Below, one piece after another: positions 11,995-23,421 of a DNA stretch of 64,000 bases. A program made the translations under genes and the position numbers. The number at the start of each line of letters is the position of its first letter. Position 1 is the first letter of the stretch. Origin of the DNA: Tritrichomonas musculus (lineage: Eukaryota; Parabasalia; Tritrichomonadida; Tritrichomonadidae). The stretch is from NCBI GenBank assembly GCA_039105265.1, contig JAPFFF010000057.1, forward strand, positions 620,001 through 684,000. Reading direction: 5' to 3'. Below the pieces are notes generated by a model that was not told the DNA's origin, made no database searches, and saw nothing but the letters and a program-made list of their open reading frames with translations.

Positions 11995-12447
11995 TTATTT
12001 TACAATAGGTGCCCAGTTTAGTGTTACTAAAGAATCAGGAGAATGACTTTGGCTATTCGAAATTTTATTTTTAATCTCAGGTGTGAAATTTTGTATATTA
12101 GCAACTTGATTATTATTTTCTAATGAAGTTGCATTTTGCTGTTGTTGGGAATAATTTCGTCCAGTTGCTCTTCCTTTAAGCGGTCCCCTATTATAAGAAT
12201 GGCGTCTTTGGTGTTGAATTTGATTTAATGATTGTTGAGATAATTGATGAGGTTTAATTTCAGAAAAATTATTAAAAGTACATCTATTTTCTGTTGTTTC
12301 ATGATCTTTCACGACTTCATTTTCTTTTGAAGAAATTAGATGACTAATATCCACATTTGATTCTTGATATTCGTCATCAAAAGAGCCACGTCCTGCTGTA
12401 TAATCAAAATAAATAATTTGTTGCTTTATTTGTCTAAACTGGCTCAT
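11995..12447 (-). CDS. Hypothetical Q/N-rich protein, 150 residues
   Basis: A short frame with an ATG start (MSQFRQIKQQ). It is rich in Gln, Asn and Ser (SQQSLNQIQHQRRH, YSQQQQNATS), with a basic RGPLKGRATGRN stretch and no predicted membrane segment. It looks largely disordered. The codon content is more varied than in the surrounding A/T DNA, which supports it being coding, but I know no family for it. It could be an RNA-binding or scaffolding protein; that is a guess from composition alone. Confidence 0.5.
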   Translation of the reverse strand: MSQFRQIKQQIIYFDYTAGRGSFDDEYQESNVDISHLISSKENEVVKDHETTENRCTFNNFSEIKPHQLSQQSLNQIQHQRRHSYNRGPLKGRATGRNYSQQQQNATSLENNNQVANIQNFTPEIKNKISNSQSHSPDSLVTLNWAPIVK

Positions 12448-14310
12448 CTTTATAAATGTTCAATTACGTTTATTCAAATTATTTAATGGAAAGATAAGTT
12501 ATTTATTTGATATTTTTCAATGGATAAATAAAATAATAAAATATACAATTTTTTATTATAGATTATTTATTTTTTATATATATTCAATTCATTTCAAAAA
12601 AATTGAGAACATTAAAATAAAACTATTTCAATTTTTTTAAAATTGATAATGAATAGGACTTTCAAGCCGCTAATATTCCCATATCATTTATTTAATTTAA
12701 TAGATTTTATCTAGGAATGCCATTGAGAATAAACATTTTATACAAAATGAAAAAAAAAAAAAAAGCATATAATATTTTTGAGACAAATAATCAAGATTTA
12801 TATTATAGATAAACATAATATTGCATGTTTGGAGTATTTAAATTAGATATTAAATTATATATGAAGATAATAAGTAAAATGATAAATATTTTTTAAAGGT
12901 TTTGTTTTCATTTTGAATTATTTTTGAATGATTGTTAACTCAACGTCTAATATGTCAATATAAAACTTTTTGATATCAAATCAGAGTTAACTTAGCATAA
13001 TATTTATAAATATTATAATGTCATATTCAATATAGCATTTGACCAGTTATCAATTCAAAAAAAAAAAAAAAAAAAAAAAAGGTAGTTCATTAGATTTTTG
13101 TTTTACTTAAAGGAAATCAAAGTATTTTAGTGAATATGTAATTAGTGGCGAATGATAAAATATCTGATTGAATTGCTTTAAACATCATCTGGACTAACAT
13201 AAAAAACAAATAAAAAATTAAATTTAAATACTAGAATAAATGTCATAAAAATCATTAGTTATTAAACATTATTTAAATATTTGTTAGAATCAGATTAAAT
13301 GTTCATTGAAATAAAATGAAAAAATAATTATAATTTCATAAAACTTTTTACATTCAAATATAATGAAAATAAATGTTGAAACCAGATAAAATATTCACAA
13401 AGATTTTATTAAAACAAATAAAAGAATTCTATTTTAATAAGTAATTTAAATTGCATTTAATTATTTTCGAAATTTCATGAAGAAATATGAATAAAATTGC
13501 ATTAAATATCGAGTTATGAATTAAATTAAAAAATAAATTGAAATTGCATTAACAAAAAATAGGTTTTTAATATCATTAATAAATCAAATCAAAATTTCAT
13601 TAATAAGAAAAAGAAACTCTGTTGAAATGCTGACAAAATTGAATTACAAATGCAATTTGAAATGCAATAAAATGATAAATATAAAATTTGATAAAATATA
13701 TAAAATGAAATTGCATTCAAAAACAAAATTTAAAACATAATCTAAAAAAACTTGTTAAAATACTATGAAATTTATTGAAAAAAATAGTATAAAATATATT
13801 TTTGTGAAACTTCATAAAAAACATTCATATTTTAAAATTTTATAAAACAGTAATAATGAAATTATATAAAACAGATTGATGAAAATTAGGTTAATAAGAA
13901 TAATAAAACCATATAAAAATCATTAAATTAAACTGGATTAAATATTCATTATGAAACCTTATTTAAACTATTAATGAAATATGATAAAAAAAAGATTAAT
14001 AGAATTGGATTTATATATTTAAAAAGAAATGATATAAGAAATTAAATATTTTTGAAATGTAATTAACAAAAAAAATATGTAATTGGATAAAAAAAGAAAA
14101 AGAAAAATTGAATGAAATGCAATGAAATGTTTTAGTAAATGTAATTAAAAAATAGAACATTTGAAATGTAATAAATATCAACTAATTGAAATTGCATTAC
14201 AAAAAATCTGCCAAAATGTCATGAAAACACTACAATTGTAGAATTGGATAAAAAAAATCAATCAAAATTTTATGAAAACCGCATTTTTAAAACCCAATAA
14301 AAATTTTGTT
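12448..14310. other. Extremely AT-rich intergenic DNA with degenerate repeats
   Basis: No gene is seen. From about 13100 to 14300 words such as GAAATTGCATT, AAATGCAAT and TTGAAATG recur irregularly, giving a degenerate low-complexity field. The same texture reappears at about 15890-16010, on the far side of the 14319-15877 element. An A-run lies at about 13056-13080. Confidence 0.5.
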
Positions 14311-14318
14311 TATGTCAA

Positions 14319-15877
14319 AAAACCCCTAACATTTTGGTTTTTGCGATAAAATGAATATTTATTTATGCATTTGTTTTCTATATATAATATTAAACAAAAG
14401 TTAATTTAACCATATTGCAAATAAATGCATTGTTAAAGAGATATTTAAATGATTATTTAAAAAGTATTTTGTTTCTTTATATTTCCTATATTATCATACT
14501 TATATAAGATATTAGCACTGTTATAAATAATACTTGTTTATTTATTTTTAATATATTAGGAATTTAAAAATGAAAATAACTAAAAATTAGATATATATAT
14601 TAATTAAAAATATAATATATTTATATAAAATGATATATTATAAAAAGCTATATATATTTACTAACTATGATATATTTATTAATATAAAAATATTTCAAAT
14701 CTAAATAATCACTATATACAAAAAAGCTCGTTTTTCTAACCCGGTAGCTCAAATATTCTGAAGAGAAATTCAAAATAACTCGTTTTTCTAACCCGAAATG
14801 CTCAAATATTCAATTAAATTTCTGAATATTATTTTAAAAATAAATAAAAAAATTTCTAGTTATCTATTTTAACATAACCAATTTTCAACATAAAATTTAA
14901 TTGAATCTCTATTATCTTGACATATTAATGATTTTATATTTATTTACTTTTTTATTAAACATTAAAAAAAGATATTACATTAAATAAAACAAAATTTATT
15001 TTATGATTTTAAAAAAGATCTAAAATTAAGATAATATTTGAAGAACTAAAATCATTTATGTTGCCAAAATAATTAAAATTCTTTTATTTATTGAATTCAT
15101 ATTTATTCCATTTATTTTGGAATAATAAATCAGAACTCTAGATGTGTTCATTTATCATGACACAAAAATTGAGTTTAATACAACCATGTTTATAGATTAT
15201 GTTATGTTCACCATAGTTAATAAGATTTTAAGTAAATAATTACAAATAAATTTCTAAGCATCGGTAAAATCTATTAAATATATAAACAGTGAAATGAACC
15301 ACTGAAAATATACTAGTTTTCGAATATTTCATTATATCTTGGTAAAAAAATTATTAAATATCATATAAAAGATTTAATAAATATATAATATTAAAAATAT
15401 ATTTATTTACATCATATATTACAAATTAATGATTATTTCATTTATATTTGGAATATAACATTTAATTCTTTCGATTATTTTTAATTTTAACTTTTGTAAT
15501 TGGATTAAGTGTTAAATATATAAATTAATTAAGCAAATATTTTTAACAAGTTTTAATTATTTCAAAAGTTTTGAAAACTGATGATCATAAATTTTCACTT
15601 TAACAAAAATTTAAACCAAAATGCATCTAGCTTATAGTTATACAATGGATTTACTAATGTTTAACCAGAAGACATTGCAATTCTATTTCTGACATATAAT
15701 ATTGCAAATATTAAGATTTTAATTTCAAAATATCTGATTGAAATTATCCTATAAACATTAATATAATGTGAATAAGCATAATATATATTTTAAATCAAGT
15801 AAATATAATCTTTTGATGAGATAAAAATATTTTGCAGGTATCGATGAAAAATTGTAAATGGTAATGTTAGGGGTTTT
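14319..15877. mobile_element. Non-autonomous DNA transposon with 8-bp target duplication
   Basis: The ends are perfect 15-base inverted repeats, AAAACCCCTAACATT at the left and its complement at the right. They are flanked by an 8-base direct repeat TATGTCAA (14311-14318 and 15878-15885). Eight-base duplications are typical of hAT elements; nine bases, as in MULEs, cannot be excluded because the left copy has an extra T. The 1.53-kb interior is AT-rich with no transposase frame, so it would need helper protein from elsewhere. It is inserted in the GAAATTGCATT-rich field. Confidence 0.7.
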
Positions 15878-16003
15878 TATGTCAATATCATTTCAAAATT
15901 GAATTTGAATTTCATTCAAAAAATAATTTTAAAATTAAATAAAATTCAGAAAATTGAAATGATATTAAAAATAAAATCATTTGAAATTTTATTTCAAATA
16001 TAA

Positions 16004-17510
16004 TCAATGAAACTCGATTAAAAATATTAATATTTTGAAATTGCATAAATCAATTTTATATTTTGAAATATCATTAAAACAATAATTTAAAATTTCTTTT
16101 TTTTGTTTTTGTTTTTGTTTTTGTTCTTGTTTTTGTTCTTGTTTTTGTTCTCTTTTTACAACAAAATGCATTTGTTCTTTGGCAATATTTATATCATTTT
16201 CAAGGTCTTTGTTTAACTTTTCAACCTTTTTTATTCTTTCTTCATACATTAGAAGTTTTTTTTCGAGATCTTGGTTTCTTTTCTCAGAATCGTTTAATTG
16301 GCCTTCTAGATATCTATATTTTCTTATCATATTATTCATTTTCCCGTCATTTTCCGTTTCTCTTGCTATGCATAAATTGATCTTGTATTCAGTGTCACTT
16401 ATCTTATCTTCAAGATCTTTATTTTTTTCAGTCAATTCTCCTATTTTGTCATCTTTAACACTATTTTCATGTTCAAGTATTTGGATTTTGTTTTCAAGAT
16501 CCTTTTTTTCCTGCATGATTTTGTCATATTTTGCATTTTTCTTTTTTTCTTTTTGTTGATTTTTTTCTTCCCACGTTGCAAGTTCAGCAAGATAATCATT
16601 TACGTCATCAATGTCTACTGTTTCTCTGAATAATGTATTTTCACGATCAGACTTCAATATGTTAAAGATTTCTTCAAATGTAGGTCTTTCTGCAGGAGAT
16701 TGATTCCAGCATTGTTCAATCAATTCAAACATCTTATCTGATATGCATTCATCTTTTTTTGGCCTGTTACCTTTGATCACGTATGAAAACAATTTGAATA
16801 CTGTTATAGCGCCAAGTTCATTATAAGCCTGCTTTCCTGTTATAATCTCATAAGCAAGCATTCCGAAGGCATAAACATCAACATCATTTTCATAGGGATC
16901 GCCATTAAGTAATTCAGGAGACATATATATAGGAGTACCAATTCCATATGTTTTGACTAAATTCACTGAATTTGTATATATTTCGGGAAAACAACGTGCT
17001 AAGCCAAAATCGCAAACTTTTGGAAAGTAATTAATATCTAATAGAATATTTTCGGCTTTCAAGTCTCGATGAATAATATTTTTTGCATGGAGATACATCA
17101 TTGCATGAGAAATTCCCAATAAGCAAATATATTTTTTGGTTGGTGTCCAGTCTATTGGAGCTTCACCTGAGCTTTCTTTTTCAAGAATACCTTTTAAACT
17201 ATTTGGCTCGTATTCAGTAATCATTATTGGTTGAAATTTCATTGTATCATTCAAATGTCGGAAATTAATACCAATAAACTTAACAATTGCTGGATGGCTA
17301 ACATCTGCAAGTATTGTTGATTCACGCATCATTAATCTTTGTTCATTATTATTATCATTTGCAGAAATATTAATAAGTTTTGCAGCATATTTGGTTTCGT
17401 CATCACCATTTTTTTTTGGCAATATAAACACTTCCAAAATTTCCATTTCCAAGCTTTTTTTCTGTCAAGGTAAAATCTTCCACTTTGAAAAAGACTTTGT
17501 TATAGTCCAT
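16004..17510 (-). CDS. Protein kinase with C-terminal coiled coil; N-terminus in another frame
   Basis: A Ser/Thr (TKL-like) kinase. The long frame (from ATG 17446) has the beta-3 Lys (YAAKLI), HRDLKAENILL, DFGLARCF and GTPIYMSPELL, so it looks catalytically complete apart from the N-lobe start. That missing part is just upstream in a different frame: ATG at 17508-17510 opens MDYNKVFFKVEDFTL followed by a textbook glycine loop, LGNGNFGSVYIAKK. The two frames meet at a run of nine A on the coding strand (17409-17417); eight A would give one frame of 501 residues. After the kinase come coiled coils (about residues 290-430) and an EQKQ repeat. The last 25 residues read into AT-rich repeat DNA. 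The slip is either a sequencing error or a real break. Confidence 0.85.
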
Positions 17511-17597
17511 TTGCTGTAAAAATATTTTATAATATTTACAAAATAATAGAAAAAAAAAATTTGGCCAAAACAATTTAACTTTTTGAGATAGAGAATA

Positions 17598-17953
17598 AGT
17601 ACAGAATGGTAAAATTTCTCATAACACTCATAATAACCTCAGAACACTATTGAGAGACTTTCTGACGCTTATTTTATTTATGTATAGAATCATTGAATAA
17701 ATTAAATGATCGAGAAAATAATTTACTCAGAATATTCTAAGCAATTGAATTTATAGCAAACAAAATATTGATAAGATTGAATAAAGGGTAAAATATTAAG
17801 GTAGAAAAATAAAAAAGCTAATCTCAGAATATAAAAAAAGAATTGAATAAATTTATTGAAATATAATTCTGAGAATTTCAATGTTGATAATCAAAAAGTT
17901 GTAAGTGTTCTGAGGTTATTGCGAATGTTATTAAGTTATTTTACTTACTGTAT
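17598..17953. mobile_element. MITE-like element with about 50-bp terminal inverted repeats
   Basis: The left arm (17598-17647, containing CTCATAATAACCTCAGAACA) pairs with the right arm (17904-17953, containing GTGTTCTGAGGTTATTGCGA). The element is about 356 bp with no coding content. It lies right after the start of the kinase gene and directly before a fold-back element, so these are clustered insertions. Confidence 0.55.
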
Positions 17954-17960
17954 AATTTTT

Positions 17961-18135
17961 GGGCAGAGAAAACAATATGAAACTTTTTCAATAGTTTAAA
18001 GTTTTTAAAATATTTGCAGATCCTTCCTTTAAATTGTAAGTCTAGTTTAAAATTATGTAAAAATATAAAACAATGCCAAATTGTTTTTATTATCTAAACT
18101 ATTGAAAAAGTTTTACTTCATATCATTTTTTTTTA
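17961..18135. mobile_element. Fold-back element, copy 1 (AACTTTTTCAATAGTTTA family)
   Basis: Both ends carry the same word inverted: AACTTTTTCAATAGTTTA on the left and TAAACTATTGAAAAAGTTTT on the right, next to GGCAGAGAAAA. The core has the conserved words CCTTCCTTTAAATTGTAAG and ATTATGTAAAAATATAAAA. The same element is found whole at 31727-31916 and in part at about 20632 and 37250. Confidence 0.7.
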
Positions 18136-18533
18136 GAATTTCATTCATTGATTTATCTTTTTTTGAATAATTTTTTTCTTTAATTAATTAACTATATATA
18201 TATTCTATGTATCTAAATAGGTAAAATAGATTTTATATGATATTTAAATGTTATTTATTAAAGATATAAGCGTTTTTTTTTAAAAAAAATTCTCTATCAT
18301 ATTAATTGTTCATACAATGATATACATGCAATTTCCAAAATAAAAAAAAGATAAAATTTGTAAAATATTGTTAGATAAAGACCCAAAAGAAAGTATATGT
18401 AATCTTTCATTGAAATATTTTTATTTTAATGTTTTTGGGATAAAATCTTATTTATTAATTGAATTGAAATAGGAATAAAAAAGAAGACATGTGTTTCCGA
18501 AAATGTTCAAAATTCATATTTTTTTTATATATA
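18136..18533. other. AT-rich spacer between elements
   Basis: Nothing recognisable was found. Confidence 0.4.
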
Positions 18534-19993
18534 GTTGGTGTACATAATTATGTTTTTGGGACATAATCATGTTTGCTCAACTTTTTGAATGGTACACAAA
18601 AATAAAACACATTTTTCTCAATACTTTTTAAAGATAATTATATAATATTATATACTTTATTAATGTATTTTATGTACATCATTATTTAATTAAATGAGCT
18701 ATTATATTTGTGATTTATATGAAATTTTGCCATTAATGTAAAAAAAAGTCAAAATGCTTATTTTATTCTCAATAATTGAAACTTGGGATTTAATAATAAT
18801 ATCATTAATTCATAATCAGTGATGATATAATTTTGTCAGATAATTGATATCTAAAAACTTTCATATAAGAAACTTTTGATGCATAAAATAAAGTTAAAAA
18901 TCATATCACTTTTTTGTTTTTTTCCAATAAAAAATAAAAACTTTTAAATTTTTATTTAAATATTTGATATAATGCATATAGTATAATGATATTGAAAGAA
19001 TAAAATTGGCGGTTCTACTCAAGATCTATTACCTTAATGAAAAAGAGTAACTTCTGAAATAACTTAAAAAGACTTTCAATTTTAGACATTGAGAAATTAT
19101 TTTCATTATTTTAATAGTTCTTCTATACTTACCTAATATTTATTGATTAATTGCTATTTTTAATGCTATTATAATAGAAAAAATAAAAAAGTGAAATTTG
19201 TATATTTCTTAGAAAAACCTGAAATCTTGATGGACAACAATGATTTTTAGAGGATTAATAATATATTTCATTGTATGTGTTATCAAATAATGTAATTCTG
19301 AAATCATATCAATTATGCATGAGTGATTTATGAATGATTTTGAAAGAAAAAAAGAAAGATGAATTTTTTCCAAGATTGATTCTTTTTCAACCATATTATT
19401 ATATTTAATATATTATATGCATCATATAGATGATTAATACTGCATCTAATTTGAAATAAAATAAACTCATTTTTCAAAATTAGTAATTTTGTATGAATGA
19501 TTTTTGTCATATTTTGAAAACACTTTTTCTTTTTATATAATTATTATTTCAATAAATTTTTTTCTAAAATATAATATATACACTATATTCTAAAATAATA
19601 ACTCTGTTAGAGCCAATTAAAACAACCTTTATTTTATGGTAAAAGCATGAAATGTGATATGAAATGAGTTTTTTGATTAGTGAAATGAAAATGAAACCAT
19701 TTTTTCTAATTATCTATTTTATTTCAATAAATAATAATGATACATTTTAATTATAGATGAAAAGTAAATTATAATTTTTTTCAAATAATAAAAAAATATT
19801 CAGAAATTAAAAATTCGATATTATATTTATGATCAAATTTAGTTTGATAAAAGTGAATGAAAATCGGGGAATAGAATGTATCCAATATGATATTAATTGT
19901 TCTACAATTGTTTTTTTAAAAGTCCAATTTGAATATATAGAAATGATGTGAAAACATAATTATGTCTCCAAAACAGAATTATGTCCACCAACT
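18534..19993. mobile_element. Inverted-repeat element, about 1.46 kb, TA-flanked
   Basis: The left end AGTTGGTGTACATAATTATG matches the inverted right end AGTTGGTGGACATAATTCTG, and similarity continues through a second ACATAATTATGT word to about 45 bases. Both ends sit in TATATA, so a TA target fits a Tc1/mariner-type origin. The interior has no transposase that I can see; its short frames are A/T noise. Confidence 0.6.
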
Positions 19994-21945
19994 ATATATA
20001 CCAAAAATGCAGTTAGAATAAACTTGTCATATTGTTATTTTAAAATAACAATCAAGTAAACATGTTAAGCCAATTATATATATATATATTGTATATTACA
20101 TTAAAACTGTTATAAGTATTCAATTTATTAAAATAAGACCTTGAATTTAACTTTCAATGCCGAATTAAATGTCAACTGAAAATAGCAAGTGAAAATTAGG
20201 AGCTATGATTTTAAATGCAATATATATATATATATATATAATATATGTGCACATATATATACAAACTTTATATTTTCAATACTCAATAATTGCAAATTTT
20301 TTTCTATTTATTGTTATAATCAATATTTTTTTCCATTAATATTAGCTTTTAAAATCAATCATATAAACACTACTTTGTATTATTTATGTTTTTGTTTAAA
20401 TGAAATAATAAAAAATTACCTGTGGGTTAATTTTTTCAATAATTTATACTGAAATTTACTCCATTTGGTAAAGTTTCAAGCATCAGCAAAGTATTTTTTT
20501 TTTTTTTTTTAACAAAATCTAATTGTTAAAAGCAAATAAAAGTACAACAGTATCATTAAAAGTCTTTTTATTTTCAGGTAAATTGGTAGAAATTATCAAT
20601 CAAACCCATGCCCAAAATTGAAAAAATGTATGGGCAGAGAAAAAAAAGTAAAACTTTTTCAATGATGTAAAATTTTTTAATTTTCTGCTCAAAATATTTT
20701 ATATCATTCAATTATCCTCACTTTTTCATAGATATTTTTAAAAAAAATAATGAGTAATATTCAAAAAGAATATATAAAGAATATTCTTATTAATTACGGT
20801 AGGAAAAAATCATAGAAAAAACAAAATCTAGGAGGAATGGATGTCCAAAAGGCTATTAAAATGAAAAATGAGCTAGACAAATGCTGAAAAAAAATAGTTT
20901 TTGATTTCAAAATCACTGTTTTTCAAATTTTTAGATATTTAAGCATTAATCGAATACATACAATATATAATCAAAATTTAATATTCTTATAACATTATCA
21001 GCAATGTATAAAATATATAGACTAAGTTTATTTTCAAAACAAATCTTTGTATATTGTTTTAATCTAGAATAAAAATAATTTTTTTTTTCATTTAACATTG
21101 CATAATTTCTTTTGTGTTATTGTACCAATAATCATTATTTTTGCATATTCATAATATTTATTAGACATATTATTTGAATTTAACATAAAATAATGAAATT
21201 ATTGGTTATTAAATGAATATATTTAGAAAAGGATGAAAATTTGAAAAACAATGATCTTGAAATCAAAAACAATTTTATGAATAATTTTAATGAATAAAAC
21301 AGACAAGATATAATTAATGAATAATAATTAATGAATAATTCTTTCTGAAATTAGTTTTGAAGATCTGTGGGAGTAAATTATTACGAAATTTGCATTATGC
21401 GAAATTTAATCTATTTATATAAATTCAATAGGTAAAAAACAAAAGAATGTCAGCAGATGACAAAGTTCTTGTAAAATTGGTCCAGGTTATCAATGGCATG
21501 GAATACTTATTCTCATTTGATTTTTTGAATTTTTGATCAAAGATAATTCTTTTCAAAAATTTTTATTTCAAGGATTTGTCTGCGGAAAAGTATTGTATAG
21601 GATATGATAATAATATTTATTGATATTAAAATGAATTTCATGACAGTTTTTCTTTAATGAGATAATTTGCTATTTCATGATTAAAAAAGAATTTCTTATT
21701 TATATTTGGCCAATTAATATGGTCATATGATATAAAACAAAATAAACTTATAATGAAATGATTTCGATGACTGCCTAATGTAGAAAAACCAAAAAAAAGA
21801 AATAATAAACGGCTTTTAACGTACGAAATTTTACTATTTTTTGGGAATTTTACACTTTTTTGGACCAACTTTAGTTTAAAAAATATGTTCTACTAATATC
21901 AAAATTCTAGGTAAAAATAATAATATCCCTTAATGTATCCAATGA
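19994..21945. other. AT-rich intergenic DNA
   Basis: It holds TA microsatellites at about 20220-20245, a T-run at about 20492-20509 and a partial fold-back copy. The short minus-strand frame at 21638-21868 has no recognisable domain, so I do not call it a gene. Confidence 0.5.
20632..20700 (+). repeat. Partial copy of the fold-back family
   Basis: GGGCAGAGAAAAAAAAGTAA is followed by AACTTTTTCAATGATGTAAA, matching the left end of the fold-back elements at 17961 and 31727. The core and right end are not clear. Confidence 0.5.
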
Positions 21946-22018
21946 AGTCTCGTAGCTCAGTGGTTAGAGCATGGTCCTTATGAGGCCAGGGTCGCGGGTT
22001 CGATACCCGTCGGGACTA
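21946..22018 (+). tRNA. tRNA-Ile (anticodon UAU)
   Basis: A complete cloverleaf. The acceptor AGTCTCG pairs with CGGGACT, the D arm is GCTC/GAGC, the anticodon stem is TGGTC/GGCCA with loop CTTATGA, and the T arm is GCGGG/CCCGT with loop TTCGATA; the discriminator is A. The loop gives anticodon TAT, reading AUA (Ile). Base 37 is G rather than the usual A. There is no intron. The T-run that follows would stop RNA polymerase III. Confidence 0.9.
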
Positions 22019-22044
22019 TTTTTTGACTTTTTTTTTTTAAAAAA
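22019..22044 (+). terminator. Pol III terminator T-runs after tRNA-Ile
   Basis: Two T-runs (about 22019-22024 and 22028-22038) follow the tRNA directly. Confidence 0.7.
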
Positions 22045-22107
22045 AAAAACGCTAGCTAATTTTAATTACATATAAATATTTATTAAAAAAAATGACAGGA
22101 AATAAAA

Positions 22108-23421
22108 TTAATCTTTTTTGACATGTTGTTGATCCTCTGTTTCTTCTGTTTTCTCTTTTTTTTCATTTTCTACTTTTTTAGATAAAAAGAACCCGACCAC
22201 AATGATTGCAGATGCCGACATCCAGAAGAAGAAAAGTATAACGTAATTCACGTAAATAAATGCGTGAATAGTTTTGAATCTAATTGATGCTTTGTTAGCA
22301 ATCATGAATACTTGAGTGAATATGTATTCAGCCCAGAAAAAGTTTGATGTATATTTTGGCGCCAAAAATTGAATGTAAGATTCAGCCGATACAAAAAGTT
22401 TCCTTTCAAAAGCTCCAAGTAAATAACCGCCATAAGGTCCTCTCAAAAACGGTTTTAAGAAAAATGAAGCCATGTCATAAGCTGACTGACTTATGCCAGA
22501 TTCAGGTGCCCTTGATTTCAAGTAGTTGGACCAAAAAAGGTTAGTTGTATGATTGAATGCTTTACTAAATTCTTTTGTCGATGATTTTGACAAAAGATTA
22601 AAAAGTGACAAACTATTGAATTCATCTTCTTCAATTATGCCGCTATCTAAAAAGCCTGCTTCATAAAGACCTGCATCAACTGCTTTCCATTGCATAAAGA
22701 AACGTGAATAAATAATGACACCCAAAAAAAGGACCAAAAAAATTCTGACAATGACGTTTAACGATAAAAAAAATTCGGATTTGTAAAATTTTAAGCTGAA
22801 AAGATGACGAAATCCAAAATAAACAGTAAAATGAAGAAAACTTTGTTGAAGACATTTAAATGCTTTCGTTTGGCTTTCTTTGCTTAGTTGTCGTTTAGGT
22901 GATCCAATTTCCAGAATTATATTAAAAAGTCGAAATTCATAAAAAGATAGCGAAACAGCACCAAAAGGTGTAAAACAATAGGCTAGCCATTCGTATAAAG
23001 TGGGCTTCTGTGTTAAATAAGTGATTTTTTGGCGTTTGGTAAATTCATCATCTTTTGTTTTTAGCTTTTTGCCATCATATAAGTTAAATGATGTTGCTAC
23101 GATTTTGAAAAATATCATTTTGGAAAAACTGCAAACTCTTGGATGATTTGGAAAATATAATTGAAGTAATTGAGTCAGAAAATTCATAGAAAATGAAATT
23201 AATAAAACAATATAAGGATTATTGTCGAGTATGTAATATCCAATTGTCAACATTACTAAAGCTGAGATAAGTCCTGTCTTGTAAAGTAATACGCATGAAA
23301 GAAATCCAAAAGTTATATGAAAAATAATTGAATTATTCCGTGTTTTTATATGTGGGAGAATCCAACGGGCTAGTGGGTATGATGATAAAATAAATAAATA
23401 TTGAACAAATGCAGAAAACAT
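22108..23421 (-). CDS. MBOAT-family membrane protein, catalytic His replaced
   Basis: A 437-residue membrane protein of the MBOAT family, most like lysophospholipid acyltransferases. The frame is open to a TTG at 23460, but the first ATG is 23421 (MFSAFVQYLF). Family marks in order are HITFGFLSCVLLYKTG in an early helix, the conserved FKIVATSFNLYDGKK segment, PTLYEWLAYCF near the LPLAT P-S-x-x-E-Y site, and the active-site Asn290 in FNHTTNLFW. The family's catalytic His should follow about 36 residues later in a (F/W)WHG...GYYL motif. The aligned stretch here is PFLRGPYGGYLLGAF, with Arg327 where the His belongs. The correct spacing makes this look like substitution rather than misalignment, so the protein may not be an acyltransferase. 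The tail is acidic/basic (EKTEETEDQQHVKKD). Confidence 0.75.
   Translation of the reverse strand: MFSAFVQYLFILSSYPLARWILPHIKTRNNSIIFHITFGFLSCVLLYKTGLISALVMLTIGYYILDNNPYIVLLISFSMNFLTQLLQLYFPNHPRVCSFSKMIFFKIVATSFNLYDGKKLKTKDDEFTKRQKITYLTQKPTLYEWLAYCFTPFGAVSLSFYEFRLFNIILEIGSPKRQLSKESQTKAFKCLQQSFLHFTVYFGFRHLFSLKFYKSEFFLSLNVIVRIFLVLFLGVIIYSRFFMQWKAVDAGLYEAGFLDSGIIEEDEFNSLSLFNLLSKSSTKEFSKAFNHTTNLFWSNYLKSRAPESGISQSAYDMASFFLKPFLRGPYGGYLLGAFERKLFVSAESYIQFLAPKYTSNFFWAEYIFTQVFMIANKASIRFKTIHAFIYVNYVILFFFWMSASAIIVVGFFLSKKVENEKKEKTEETEDQQHVKKD

Noticed and set aside
16179-16559. 126-codon plus-strand frame opposite the kinase coiled coil
   Set aside because: It is the antisense shadow of Lys/Glu-rich coding sequence (Phe/Ser-rich peptide).
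20220-20245. TA-repeat tract considered as an origin or centromere mark
   Set aside because: Simple TA microsatellites occur many times in the window.
21638-21868. 76-codon minus-strand frame next to the tRNA
   Set aside because: Considered as a transposase fragment, but no motif could be matched with confidence.
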